A stretch of DNA of 64,000 bases, from contig NC_087065.1 in the NCBI RefSeq assembly GCF_963678635.1, forward strand, positions 61,778,754-61,842,753. The letters run 5' to 3'. A model generated the notes under the pieces. It was not told the origin of the DNA and ran no database searches. It saw only the letters and a program-made list of their open reading frames with translations. Position numbers and translations under genes: made by a program. The first letter of the stretch is position 1. Each line of letters opens with the position of its first letter. The DNA is from Symsagittifera roscoffensis (Eukaryota > Xenacoelomorpha > Acoela > Convolutidae). Of the stretch, positions 22,981-33,905 are shown one piece after another.

Positions 22981-25958
22981 AGAATAGATAAAAATGGTTA
23001 ATGAAAGCCATGATTTCTACGTGAAACAGCAGACATTTAATTCAAATTTTAATTTTTCAGTCCGCCTATCAATAAAATAACAGAAAATTTATGCTCGAAA
23101 AATGTTGACTTCCTAGTAGGCCAGTTTTCATGGAGTTTTTTTCGATTATGTGAAAAATACTGATATTTTGAGCTCAATTCAAAAACATATTTGAACTTCC
23201 ATGTTTTTTTTTCGTGAAGTACTGCGATTTGAGAGTTACCAGTTTAACCTAGTTGGGTTGATTAAGGCGCGATTTATTTCGTACTATTGAAGCGTAAGCT
23301 AAGCGGCCAATTAAACCATTCGAAAACTAATTCAAGCCAGCAATTTGTTCTTACTAATGCGTTAGCAGACTCAAATTATGTCTATTTCTTCTTGACATAA
23401 AGTGAGAGGGTTGGGATAAAATGAAGAAAAAATGGAATTAATAATCAAAGTTTTTCCGAGTATTTTACCATTTTTTGAATGAAAATTTTTGTCATTGGCG
23501 TTAAACAGTAGTCGTGGATATCCAGGGTTTAGCCTGATACGAGCAGTTTGTTTAAATTATCATTAGGTTTTGAAACATTTGTTTGAGTGTTATGCTCGAT
23601 AAACCTCACCCAATGTGGTTTCTCTTTAGGATGTCTACTCTTTATTAGATAATCGGCGTTTTAATTTATTTGATTTTATGGTTTTACTCTCGGGATAAGC
23701 AAGGGTATTGCAATCGGGTACTAGACTTTTTTTCCGTAAACAACTTTGTCCACAGGATGATCTCCAGTTTTTAGACCTCCATTTTCATCTCGTTGTACTC
23801 TGAACTGCAGCAGTCGTCTCTCTGTTGGAAGCTGCGACAGACATATTTTGAGCATTTTAGAGTTTTGAATATCCGTCCCGTTCGAAATTTGCTTTTTATG
23901 TTGTAAATTTACCAACTTCTCAATTTTCATGAATTTTTACCTTTTCTTTTTTTTCGGTTAAATAAAACTCGGCTTATACTATTTCGGCTTCATATTCCGT
24001 CTTTTAATAATCAAACAAAATTGTGTACGTGTGTATGTTTAATAAATAGGATCGGATTTTAACAAGTTTTTATCAGTTTTTAAGTCTATTTTCTTTTTTA
24101 AAATTCATTTTTTTTTCGGTTTTTTCCTTTATTCTTCTCGGTTTAATAAGTTTCGACCTATTTTCTATCAGTTTATTGGCCTAATATTTTGTCGTTTAAT
24201 GAGCGGAAAAAATTGTGTGCGTGTGCGTGTTTTTTGAGGGGGATGGGGCTGTAACAACTTTTTATTAGTTATGATGTCTTTTTTAGGTTTCCGTTTTTTT
24301 TTCTTTTTTCTGGCGTTGATAAGTTTTGGCCTATTTCATATAAGCTTATTGGCCTCATATTTTGTCGTTTGATGAGCGAAATACTTTTTGTGTATTGTGG
24401 GGAATGGGGGATTAAAACTTTTTATCAGTTTTTAAGTCTTTTTTTTTTAAATTTTTTTTGGCTTAAAAGGTTTTCTCTCAGGTATTTACGGCTTGCTTAC
24501 AGCTTAGTAAGTTTCCTTCTGATTCTATTTTTACCTTCTATTGTCTTGGTGTGAGTTTTTGATTCTTTTTAATCCGTTTTGAATGATTTGGGCATTTCTG
24601 ATTTTTTTTCGATTTAGTGGCTGTTTTGTATTGTATCACAAATGGTGCGAAGATTGGCTTCGCCTCTGTGTCTTAGCTTATCTATGATTGTTTTTGATAC
24701 GTCGCAAGTAGGAAGAAGCTGTGTGAAAAAAGGTGGTAGGATCTTTTTATGGTTGATACACAGCAACAAGCTATTGTTTTGAGTCATTAAATCAATTTTT
24801 GACGGTTTGGTTTTGTTAAGCTTTTTGTAAACTTGCCAAATTAATTTTCCAAATAATCACGGTCTGAACAACCAATTCTGTACATGCCAATGAAGCTTGA
24901 AGTCACATAGGATCTTTCTGTATATGGAGCCAATTGCAAAAATTATTTTCGCAACAGGAGATTCAAGAGCCCTTGGTACGCTGGTCAAGTATGCCATCAG
25001 CTTAAAGAAAATAATTTTGTCCAAATATTTGATCGAATGAATCTAATTAATTTTGATTGTTTGCGAGAATAGCAAAAAGAGATCTCAAACGGGAACTACG
25101 TCGCCAACTACAGTAAAAGTAGTCAGTTAATACGTAAATTGAATTTAATTTACTATCACGCGTATAACTAACGTAATCGACTGGTGAAAATTGGCCATTT
25201 GCACCAGAAACTGACAAAGTTTGAATTCAGTTGTTAATTATTGACGTTTGAAACTTCGTGAGAAAAGTGACGCATCCAATTTTTACTCAGTTTTGGCTGA
25301 AATTAACATAAGTTCCTATGGAAGGTTAAAAGCTGATTCGAATTGGGTAGAAATTCCAAATAGCTTAGGAAAAAATCGAACAAGAATGTCAGGTAATGTC
25401 TTTTTAATCTGATTGTTACACGAGCTGATAAAAAGTTTATCGTCCAAAACTGAGTAATAAGATTTTTACCGATTGAAAAATCTGCCAAGTCATCTGTGGC
25501 CTAATAGATCTTGCGCCCATGTTTTGTCAGAGCCAGTTCTATGGGAAGGTAAGCGAGATTTCATGAACAATGCTGTCATAGCACATAAACGCATTAAATC
25601 ATTTGTAGCATGACATCGTTCTCTTTTTAACGCACTTTTTTGATAAAAATTTGAAACTTACGAAATTAATTCTTTAAGTTCATTAAATAATCACGGCACA
25701 TAGATGTTGCAATTTTTTTATTTCAAAGCAAATAAGCGATTTTTTTTTCAGTTTTTCGTTTTTTTGAAAATTTAAGTTTTATGACTGAATTTTTGAAACA
25801 CCAAATGAAATTTCTTGAACGAGCTGTCCGGATCAAAATTTGAGAACCGTTGAAACATCTTCGCAAGCAGCAAGAATTTTTAGGCTCAAATGGGTTCTGT
25901 AAAAACTGATGAGCTTGAATTACTCTTTAGGCCGCGAAACAGTGGCATACAAAAGAGT
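22981..25958. other. Intergenic DNA with T-rich dispersed repeat (23,940-24,690)
   Basis: Between 23,940 and 24,690 three diverged units carry TTTTGTCGTTTAATGAGCG-like sequence, and the block ends with CACAAATGGTGCGAAGA...CTTCGCCTCTGTGT. No gene is seen in the rest. Confidence 0.45.
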
Positions 25959-25966
25959 AGTATACT

Positions 25967-26395
25967 CAGGGGCGGATTTAGGGGGGGGGGGGGGGGCGGA
26001 CGCCCCCCCCTCAGGGATTCGACCCCCTCCCGACCCAAAGGGTCCCCCCTTTGATACTTTTTCAGAAATCCGTTTTTGGCCGACCGACCCTAAAATTTTT
26101 CTAAAGGCGCCTTTGGCGCCAATATATACTAACTTTGAGGGGGTGCGCGCGCCAAAAAAAACGCGAAAAAAACGCAAAGTTTTTCAAAAAGTGCCCAAAA
26201 ACGGCTTTTTTGACTGTTTTTTAAAAAATTTGCCTGCGGCGCAGAAAATTTTGCCAAAATAGGGGCAAAACAGTGCTTTGGGAGAGCTCGAAAAATCAAT
26301 TTGGTCGACCTAAAAAAAAAAAAAAGGTCGTCAAAATTTTGGAAAATTTTTTGAAAATCCGCCCCCCCCTCGAGAAAATCCTAGATCCGCCCCTG
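25967..26395. mobile_element. hAT-type MITE with intact 8-bp target duplication
   Basis: Ends are inverted: CAGGGGCGGATTTAG on the left, CTAGATCCGCCCCTG on the right. Perfect 8-bp duplications AGTATACT flank it at 25959-25966 and 26396-26403. Length 429 bp, no transposase, so it depends on a hAT transposase in trans. A G-run follows the left end and C-runs occur near both ends. A truncated relative lies at 42,945. Confidence 0.9.
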
Positions 26396-27521
26396 AGTAT
26401 ACTAATACGCCGGTGGCCCAGCAGGGGGGGGGGATGGGGGGTCCTCCCACAGGGGTGAATACCGTGGGAAAATTGAAACCACAGGGGTGTGTGCCGTGGG
26501 AAAATAAAACCGCAGGGGTGCTACCGTGGGAAGAAGCGAAATCACAGGGGTGCTCCAAAGTTAAGGAAAACCTGTTGGAGGGAGTATCGGTTTAGACTGA
26601 ATAATTAAAGCTTCGTCCCCTGAAGTGAATAATTTATAAACGCAAAAGTTTTCTACTGATTGAAACAGCAAAAAAATTGATTGAAGTAACTTTCTATCGC
26701 CCTTGTAGATGTTCGACTATTGAGCAGGTATGAGTGGTGGTGATATGAAAAATCTTGAGTTTTATATGGCGTAGTTTAACTATAGCTTGCAGTGGGCTAT
26801 TTCCTTAATTTGAGCTATGCTATAAGCTTTGTAAGCGTTTTGGCCCAGAAATAGTAATCAAGAGCGGTTTCCGCGTTGCGACTAAACGTATGAATGGTTC
26901 GAATTGAAGGTAAACTAATTTTAGGTGGTAAAAAAGCTATAAAACTAAGCAGATAGAAAATTTTTTGAAAATTGAAAAAATGAAAATTTTTCAAAGTCTG
27001 TTCAACTTGAACGCTATTAAAAAAAATTGGGCTCCAAGGTATGTAGGGGAATGTAAACTAGCACATTAAACTCACTCAGAGGATGCTACTAGCATAAAGG
27101 GCGGAAAAATAATGAAATTGCTTTGTCTAAAAATTCGCGCAAAATTGAAACTAAAACCGAAATTTAAGTACAAAATTACTCAGTATTGGAAAACTTCACG
27201 TCAAAAAATACTGATGACTGAAAACCGTGACCACGCTTGGACAAAATGTTTGAATTATACGAATAAAAGTTAAAAACGATTTTAAATTTTGAAATTGTTC
27301 TATAAAAAAATCAAATATTGACATCTGCAGGGTTACTTTTATTTCCACTGGCTTGAAGTTCAGCAGGTCGCAGATGTGTTGGAAAGAATACAAAAAGAAA
27401 TAGGAAAAACGTAGAATTACTTCAGAAGACTTGGAGATCCTTTACGAGATTTAATTGACTGAAAAAAAAACCTATCCCGAAAAATCTGACCGCCGAAATT
27501 ATTTTCTAGCTGCATGTTCTC

Positions 27522-27794
27522 TTGTTTTTCTTTTCTAGTGAAAACGATATAAATTATGACGTTGCCATTAAATTCAGACCATGTCGAGGTCTTATTGGCA
27601 TAGACATTTGTTCATGGGATAAATATATGAATGATTCAAAAATATTACGACTGCTTGCAGTTTTACACGATGCAGCGGGATTTGTTCAGGAAATTTTTAA
27701 AACTGGTCCCAACTACTGTTATATGCTACCCTGGAAGTTTAACAACAGCCTGAATGGTCACTTGAGTGGTATAACTTTCCTTTTTACATGCTAA
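27522..27794 (+). pseudogene. Remnant of an unrecognised gene, left arm
   Basis: Open stretch containing NYDVAIKFRPCRGLIGID and KTGPNYCYMLPWK. The same stretch is present, mutated, in the right arm on the minus strand (about 31,390-31,580). Agreement at the protein level between arms suggests a once-coding sequence placed upstream of the ATPase remnant. Family not recognised. Confidence 0.45.
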
Positions 27795-28784
27795 ACTGGC
27801 AAAATCAAGTTTCTATCATTTGTTGGAATGTTGAAGGAATGATCAGTCGTGCTAGACTTGGAAGGATTTCGCTAAAGGAAAAAGTACTTTACTAGTTGAA
27901 AAATTAGCCGTTAAAGTTTTTGATTATAGCGACTCTCTTATTTTTTTATTTTCCTACCTCCATTTCTTTTCGACTCACTTTTAAAAACCGAACAAAAAGC
28001 GTACAATTGGTTAGCAAACAACTTGCACGGAATTCAATGGGAGAGCGGTGATTATTTTCATTTGAACCTCAATCGGATGAATCAAAGTTTTGTTTTGAGA
28101 AATCCCAACGCCTTTTTTTGAGCCAAGGGGAAAAAGAAGACTGAACTTCTTGCAAAATATCTGGATCGAAAAGTTGAGAACCTTGATGAATTGGGTTGCC
28201 CGAGAAATGAAAATGTTCATTTCAAAAGTTTTTCATATTGTAAAAACATTTCAATAAATACAACTCCAGGAATCAATGCGCCCTGAAGAAAAACAAGATC
28301 TTTTATGATTGGCTGAAAAGTGAGCAGCAACGAGAGACTAGCAAAAGTGGGGACCTACCTATTTCCAAATATAGTGTTATGTACTTGTTTGACTCCAAAG
28401 TGTGACATAGAAATATCATTGACCAGAAAGAAAAGAATTGATTTCCGAGGTCAAGTGGTACAGCGGATCCCAAATACAGTTTCAGGAGAAGAATTGTCTA
28501 TTTTACGAATATTTTTCCGAATGATTGATCAATTCAATTACTTTTAACGATACAGCTATATCCGGGGAGTGTATCTTCCTAGGCTAGTCTGAGTACCGAA
28601 ACGTCAACCGGGAATACAAAAGGATCTCAGCAGCAGTTCCACCTGAAGAAGTTCAGAAATTAGTAAAAGAAAACTCTGTTAAGAAAATTGTATTCCATGC
28701 AAAAACTGTTAATGCCCCAGCCAATTAAATAGTGGAAATGTATGCCAATTTAGTTGGGTGCGTACTACCAAACCCAAGGATATG

Positions 28785-29372
28785 AATAAAATTTTTGATA
28801 CATCGACAAGACTACTTATGGTGGTAGTGGGACGTTCGGGATCCCGAAAAACAGAAATATTTTTCAAATTAATGAAAGGGAATTTTTTTTTATCCCAAAT
28901 TTAGAAGAGGCTTTTTTTCTACAAAGAGTTCAACCTTTAGTTCGGGAAAAATTTAACGTTCACAGTGTTCAAATAGATTTCGTAAAATTTGATGGGTTTG
29001 AAGTTTGAGAAACATCGAAACCATTCTACTGGTGGTTGATGACTCATGCTAAGAAAATTACAATGATAAAGAACTTGTTAAACTAGCAACGGCAGGAAGA
29101 CTTAAGGCCTTGGATGTTATTTATCCTAAAAATAACTTATTCCAACAAAGCCGACAGTCACGAACTATTGATTTCAACACATCTCACATCGTTTCATTCA
29201 AATCTTCCCGTAATATTCAGGAACTCGATGATCTAGTCTAGGCAGGCAACTAAGTGGAACCAATATTTTTATGAAATGTGTATGGACTGGCTACACAGGA
29301 CAGCTTCAGACATCTACTAATAGATCATCGAAAATGAGACTGTCTTAGATACTGCTCAAACATATGGTTCGT
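28785..29372 (+). pseudogene. Viral-type packaging ATPase remnant, left arm
   Basis: Interrupted frame with a degenerate Walker A (GRSGSRKTE, 28,830-28,857), the segment KLATAGR, then HLLID and CLRYCSN near the end. These are landmarks of the FtsK/HerA-like (A32-type) DNA-packaging ATPases of Polintons, adintoviruses and relatives. Many stops and shifts; the conserved Gly of Walker A is Arg here. About 390 bp corresponding to the 5' part of the right copy is missing. Confidence 0.5.
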
Positions 29373-29414
29373 GGCAGTTCTGGTGGTCCCCTTCTGGAAC
29401 TGTTAAGAACCATC

Positions 29415-30231
29415 TAAATCTATTAATAGATATCCGAAGGTGTCGTTTGTAGCCAGTTCATACGAATTTCGTAAAAAAACTAATGATATCAAGTTGCCTT
29501 CCTAGATGATCAAGTTGCTTAATATCACGGGGTTATTTGAACAAAATGATGTGAGATCTGTTGAAACCAATAGTTGGTGACCATGGGCTTTGTTAGAATT
29601 AGTTACGTTTAACATAGATAACATCCAAGCCCTTTTGTCTTCCTGCCGTTGCTAGCTTATCAAACTCTTCATCATTGTAAATTTCTTCGCCTGAGTTATC
29701 AAACACTAGTAGATTGTTTTCAATGTTTCTCAAACGATCAAATCCATTAAATTTTACGCAATTTATTTAAATACTGTAAACGTGAAATTTTTCCCAGACT
29801 CTAGGTTGATTTCATTTGTAAAAAAAATTAGACTCTTCAATTTGGGATAAAAAGTTGTTTTTCATTAATTTGAAAATCAATTCTGTTTTTCCGGATCCCA
29901 AAGGTCCTCAAACTGCCATAAATAGTCATGTCGATGTATCAATAGTTTTATTCATATCTTTGGGTTTAGTAGTAGATAATCAACTAAACCAGACAATATT
30001 GAAAACCAAAATGATGTTTCTTTGAATCTCACTTGCGTCAAAGAAAAATTATAGGTACAGAAGTTAAATAAAACTGAAAATTTGAATCATTTGTTACATA
30101 AAAACTACTTCTGATCAGGGAACAGTTGCATCAAAACAAAATTTCCAAGAATTTTGTTCGGTTTTATTTCGATCAAAAACAAAATCAGTAAATATAGTCG
30201 CATCAGCTTCATCATCTGCTTTTCCAGACAT
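29415..30231 (-). pseudogene. Viral-type packaging ATPase remnant, right arm
   Basis: The better-preserved copy. Reading the minus strand from an ATG at 30231: an N-terminus MSGKADDEADATIF, then a Walker A GPLGSGKTEL (about 29,880-29,908), a Walker-B-like NNLLVFDNS, then KLATAGRQKGLDVIYVK and YLLIDL close to the palindrome centre. Several in-frame stops make it nonfunctional. The motif order matches viral genome-packaging ATPases; membership is inferred from memory of the family, not from a search. Confidence 0.55.
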
Positions 30232-31608
30232 CCAGGTTTTCCATTTGATTTTCTCTTCTCTCTCTATCTCTCTGACTATCTATCTATATCAACCGTTTCT
30301 GATTGAGGTATTAAGAATAAGTGGTTATGAAAATTTATCATTTATTCTTCTGAACAGTGAAACATCTCGTATCGAGTTCAACCTGTGCAATCATTAGTTA
30401 GGTCATTGACATTGTCATACAATTCCGTAACATAATTGGCTGGGACATTATCAGTTTTTGCATGAAATACAATTTTTTTACAGAGCTTTTTTTCTACTAA
30501 TTTCTGAACTTCTTCCTGCGAAGATGAACTCCTCGTTTGCTGTCTTTTAATTTGGATATACTTGTATCGTTGAAAGTAGTTGAATTGATCAATCACCGGA
30601 AAACTCTTCTTAAAGTAGGCAATTCTTCTACTGAAACTGTTACTTGTTCGCTCCGCTGCCCCACTTGGCCTCGGCAGAGATTTCGATCCATTCTGGTTTA
30701 TGATATTTCTATGTCACACTTTGGAGTCAAACAAGCATATAACACTAAATTTGGAAATAGGTAGGTCTCTAATTTTGCTAGGCTCTCGTTGCTGCTCACT
30801 TTTCAGTCAATCATAAAAGACCTTTTTTTCTCTTCAGGGCGCAGTGGTTCCTGGAGTTGTAAATGTTAAAATGTTTTTTACAAGATGAATTAATTTTTGA
30901 AACGTAAATTTTCAATTCTCGGGCAACCCAATTCATCAAGATTCTCAACTTTTTGATTCAGGTATTTTGCAAGAAGTCCAGTCTCCTTTTTCCCCTTGGC
31001 TCAAAATACGGCGTTAGGATTTCTCAAAACAAAACTTCGATGAATGTTATTGAGGTTCAAATGAAAGTAATCACCGCTTTCCCATTGAATTCCGTGCAAG
31101 TTGTTTGTTAACCAATTATACGCTTTTTGTTCAGTTTTTGGAATTGAGTTGAAAATGTTTGGAGGTAGAAAAATAAGAGAGTCGCTACAATCGGAAGTTG
31201 TTATGGCTAATTCTTCAACTTTTAAAGTATTTTTTTTTCTTTAGCAAAGTCCTTCCAAGTCTAGCACAACTGATCTTATCTCAACATTTTAACAAATGAT
31301 AGAAACTTGTTTTTATCAGTTCAACATATAGACAGAAAATTATACTACTCAAGCGACCAATCAGACTGTTGTTACAATCCATGGTAGCATATAACAGTAG
31401 TTGGGACCAGTTTTACAAATTTCGTGATCAAATTCCGCTGCATCGTGTAAAATCGCAAGCAGTCGTATTATTTTTGAATCATTCAAATATTTGTCCCATG
31501 AATAATTGTCTATGCCAATAAGACCTCGATATGGACTGAATTTAATGGCAACGTCATAATTTATATCGTTTTCACGCAGAGCATGCAGCTAGAAAATGAA
31601 TTCGGCGG

Positions 31609-31809
31609 TCAGAATTGTCCGGATACGTTTTTTTCACAGTCAAATAAATCTCGTGAATAATTTCCAAGTGCGCTGAAACACTTGCACGTTTTTCCAATTT
31701 GATTTTGTAATTTTTCCAATAATTCTGTGACCTGCTGAGCTTTAAGCCAGTCAAAATAAAAGTATTCCTCCAGATGTCTATTTTTGAATTTTTTCATCGA
31801 AGCACTCAT
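31609..31809 (-). pseudogene. Remnant of an unrecognised gene, right arm
   Basis: Open 66-codon stretch with KAQQVTELLEKLQNQIGK and SRDLFDCEKN. It lies directly upstream (minus strand) of the YDVAIKF-like remnant and probably was part of the same gene. Not identified. Confidence 0.35.
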
Positions 31810-32644
31810 TCATCACTATTTTTTGGCTTGAATTGTTCCAGTACTAAATAATTTTTAAAACAATTTTGGATTTTTGTTTCAATTTTGCGCGAGTATGTAG
31901 TTAAAGCAATTTTTTTCCCGACCTATTTGCTATTAGTATCTTTTTAGTGAAACTCTTTAGCTAGTTTTCAGGTCCCCTACATACCTTGAAGCCTAATTTT
32001 TTTAATAGTGTTCAAGTTAAACAAATCTGGAAAAATTTTCATTTTTTCAATTTTCAAAAAAATTTCTATCTGCTTAGTTTTATAGCTTTTTTACCACCTA
32101 AAATCAGTTTACCTTAAATTCGAACCATTCATACGTTTAGTCGCAACGCGGAAACCGCTCTTGATTACTATTTCTGGGCCAAAACGCTTACAAAGCTTAT
32201 AGCATAGCTCAAATTAAGGAAATAGCCCACTGCTAGCTATAGTTAAACTACGCTACATAAAATCAAGATTGTTCATATCACCACCACTCATACCCGCTCA
32301 ATAGTCGCACGTTTAAAAAAGCGATAGAAAGTTATTTAAATCAGTTGTTTGCTGTTTTAATCAGTAGAAAGCTTTTGCGGTTATAAATGATTAACTTTAG
32401 TGGAAAAAGCGTTTAACATTCAGTCTAAACCGATACCCCCAAATTTTGGAGCACTTCTGTGATTTTGATTTTTTCCCACGGTAGCACCCCTGGGGTTTTT
32501 TTCCATAGTACCAACCCCTGTGATTTTAATTTTCCCAGGGTTACTCACACCTGTGGTAGCGCCCCCCCCCCGCGGACCCCCGGGCGTATTAGTATACTAA
32601 TCAAAAGAATTGAAAAAGTTACGTGATCCGGCAACAAAAATACT

Positions 32645-33112
32645 TTTTATGAGTAATTTTGCGCTAATGATTGAAATAAGCCTACTGATTGGAGCCCATA
32701 AACAGTTCCAGCAGGAAATATTGTTAAAATGACGGCTCAGATCCATGGACAGGACTCTCATGAGCAGTTGTGTTGTCTCTGAGTTTTGTTCAATTTTTTG
32801 ATATAAGCGTCCAACACCTTTTCATATCTGTATCCTCAAAAGCGATACAACTTTTTTTCGATGCCGAACCACGTTTGATGTTGACAAAGAATTCTTTTAT
32901 GAGTAATTTTGCTCTACTGATCGAAATATGCCAACACAAAAACTGTTCCATCAGAAAAAAAAACTTAAAACTTACGGCTCAGGTCCATGCATAGGGTTCT
33001 CATGAGCAGTTGTGTTGCCTCCTAGTTTTGTCCAATTTTCTGGTATAAGCGTCCAAAACTGTTTCATGTCTTTATCCTCAAAGTAAATACGACCGTTTCT
33101 AATGCTGGACCA
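32645..33112. repeat. Tandem duplication, about 240 bp period, 2 copies
   Basis: Both copies share TTTTATGAGTAATTTTGC, ACGGCTCAG(A/G)TCCATG, CTCATGAGCAGTTGTGTTG and GTATAAGCGTCCAA-type sequence in the same order. Diverged by scattered substitutions. Noncoding. Confidence 0.8.
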
Positions 33113-33905
33113 CTAACTCTTTCAATTTGTTTGTCTGTTGCTTTTCCACGGCAGAAAAAGAAATTCAAGCTCATCCTCGTCAAAAGAACCATTTTTAGCC
33201 CATAATTTCAAACGTCTGTGTTGTTTGCAAGGATGTTTCCACTGCAAGAAAACCTCTAAAACTAGTTATGATATACTCACTACTTTACGCCTTCAAAACA
33301 AAAATCCTCAAATTTTGATCCGACCAGCTCCCTTCAAAAAGATTCATCTAGCATGTGTCGAAATTTCGTCTCAATCTAAAATCGTTGCAGAGAAATTGAC
33401 AAAAGCGTAATCAAAAACTTTTTCCTTTGCTCGTTGAATTCAAAACGTTCAAACTTCTTTTTCCCGTAACTGTAGTTGAAATTTGCCTCGAAGATTTAGC
33501 CCCATTCACCAACTTGCTTCAGACGTAAATTATATTCATAAAATACTTCCAAAGGTTATGACTTTGCAACCAAAAAGCCATGTCTCCGCTGTTGATGTGC
33601 TCTATAGGAATTAACTCGTGGAGCTACAGTACAGAGCTGCTTTGTTTTATTCTCAAACAAAAACTTCAAACTTTTTTTAAAATTAAGATTTCGAAAATTT
33701 GGGGAAAGTTCAAATCTCGCTCCAGTTTGGCATAGTACAAGTTGAGTTGTTTGTCTAGTTGGCATAGGCAAGTTATAATGTGAAAATTCTTATAATGTGA
33801 AAATATTTTTAACCTAAAATTGAGCTCATTTATCTGTGATGGAGGTAATGGGAAAAACATAGAAGATCAACAGTCAATTTTGTCCTTTTACTAACAACTC
33901 AATTG
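33113..33905. other. Upstream region of the four-helix membrane protein gene
   Basis: AT-rich, without a supported gene. Short open frames at 33,138-33,410 (+) and 33,556-33,860 (-) have no recognisable features and are probably chance. Confidence 0.3.

Larger units (their letters stand above)
26404..32590. repeat. 6.2 kb imperfect palindrome with viral-like gene remains
   Basis: The left arm (about 26,404-29,335) and right arm (about 29,415-32,590) are inverted copies. The outer ends share TAGTATACTAATACGCC. Long collinear matches run inward, for example GAGTGGTGGTGATATGA near 26,729 against its complement near 32,280, and CGCAACGCGGAAACCGCTC-type sequence near 26,870/32,145. The right arm keeps about 390 bp (29,985-30,375) that the left arm lost. 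The outer ~150 bp of each arm hold 3-4 copies of a roughly 31-bp unit (ACCGTGGGAAAAT ... CACAGGGGTG). All frames are broken. Both arms read the packaging ATPase toward the centre. Either a duplicated-inverted viral/Polinton-like element or two nested insertions. Confidence 0.8.
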
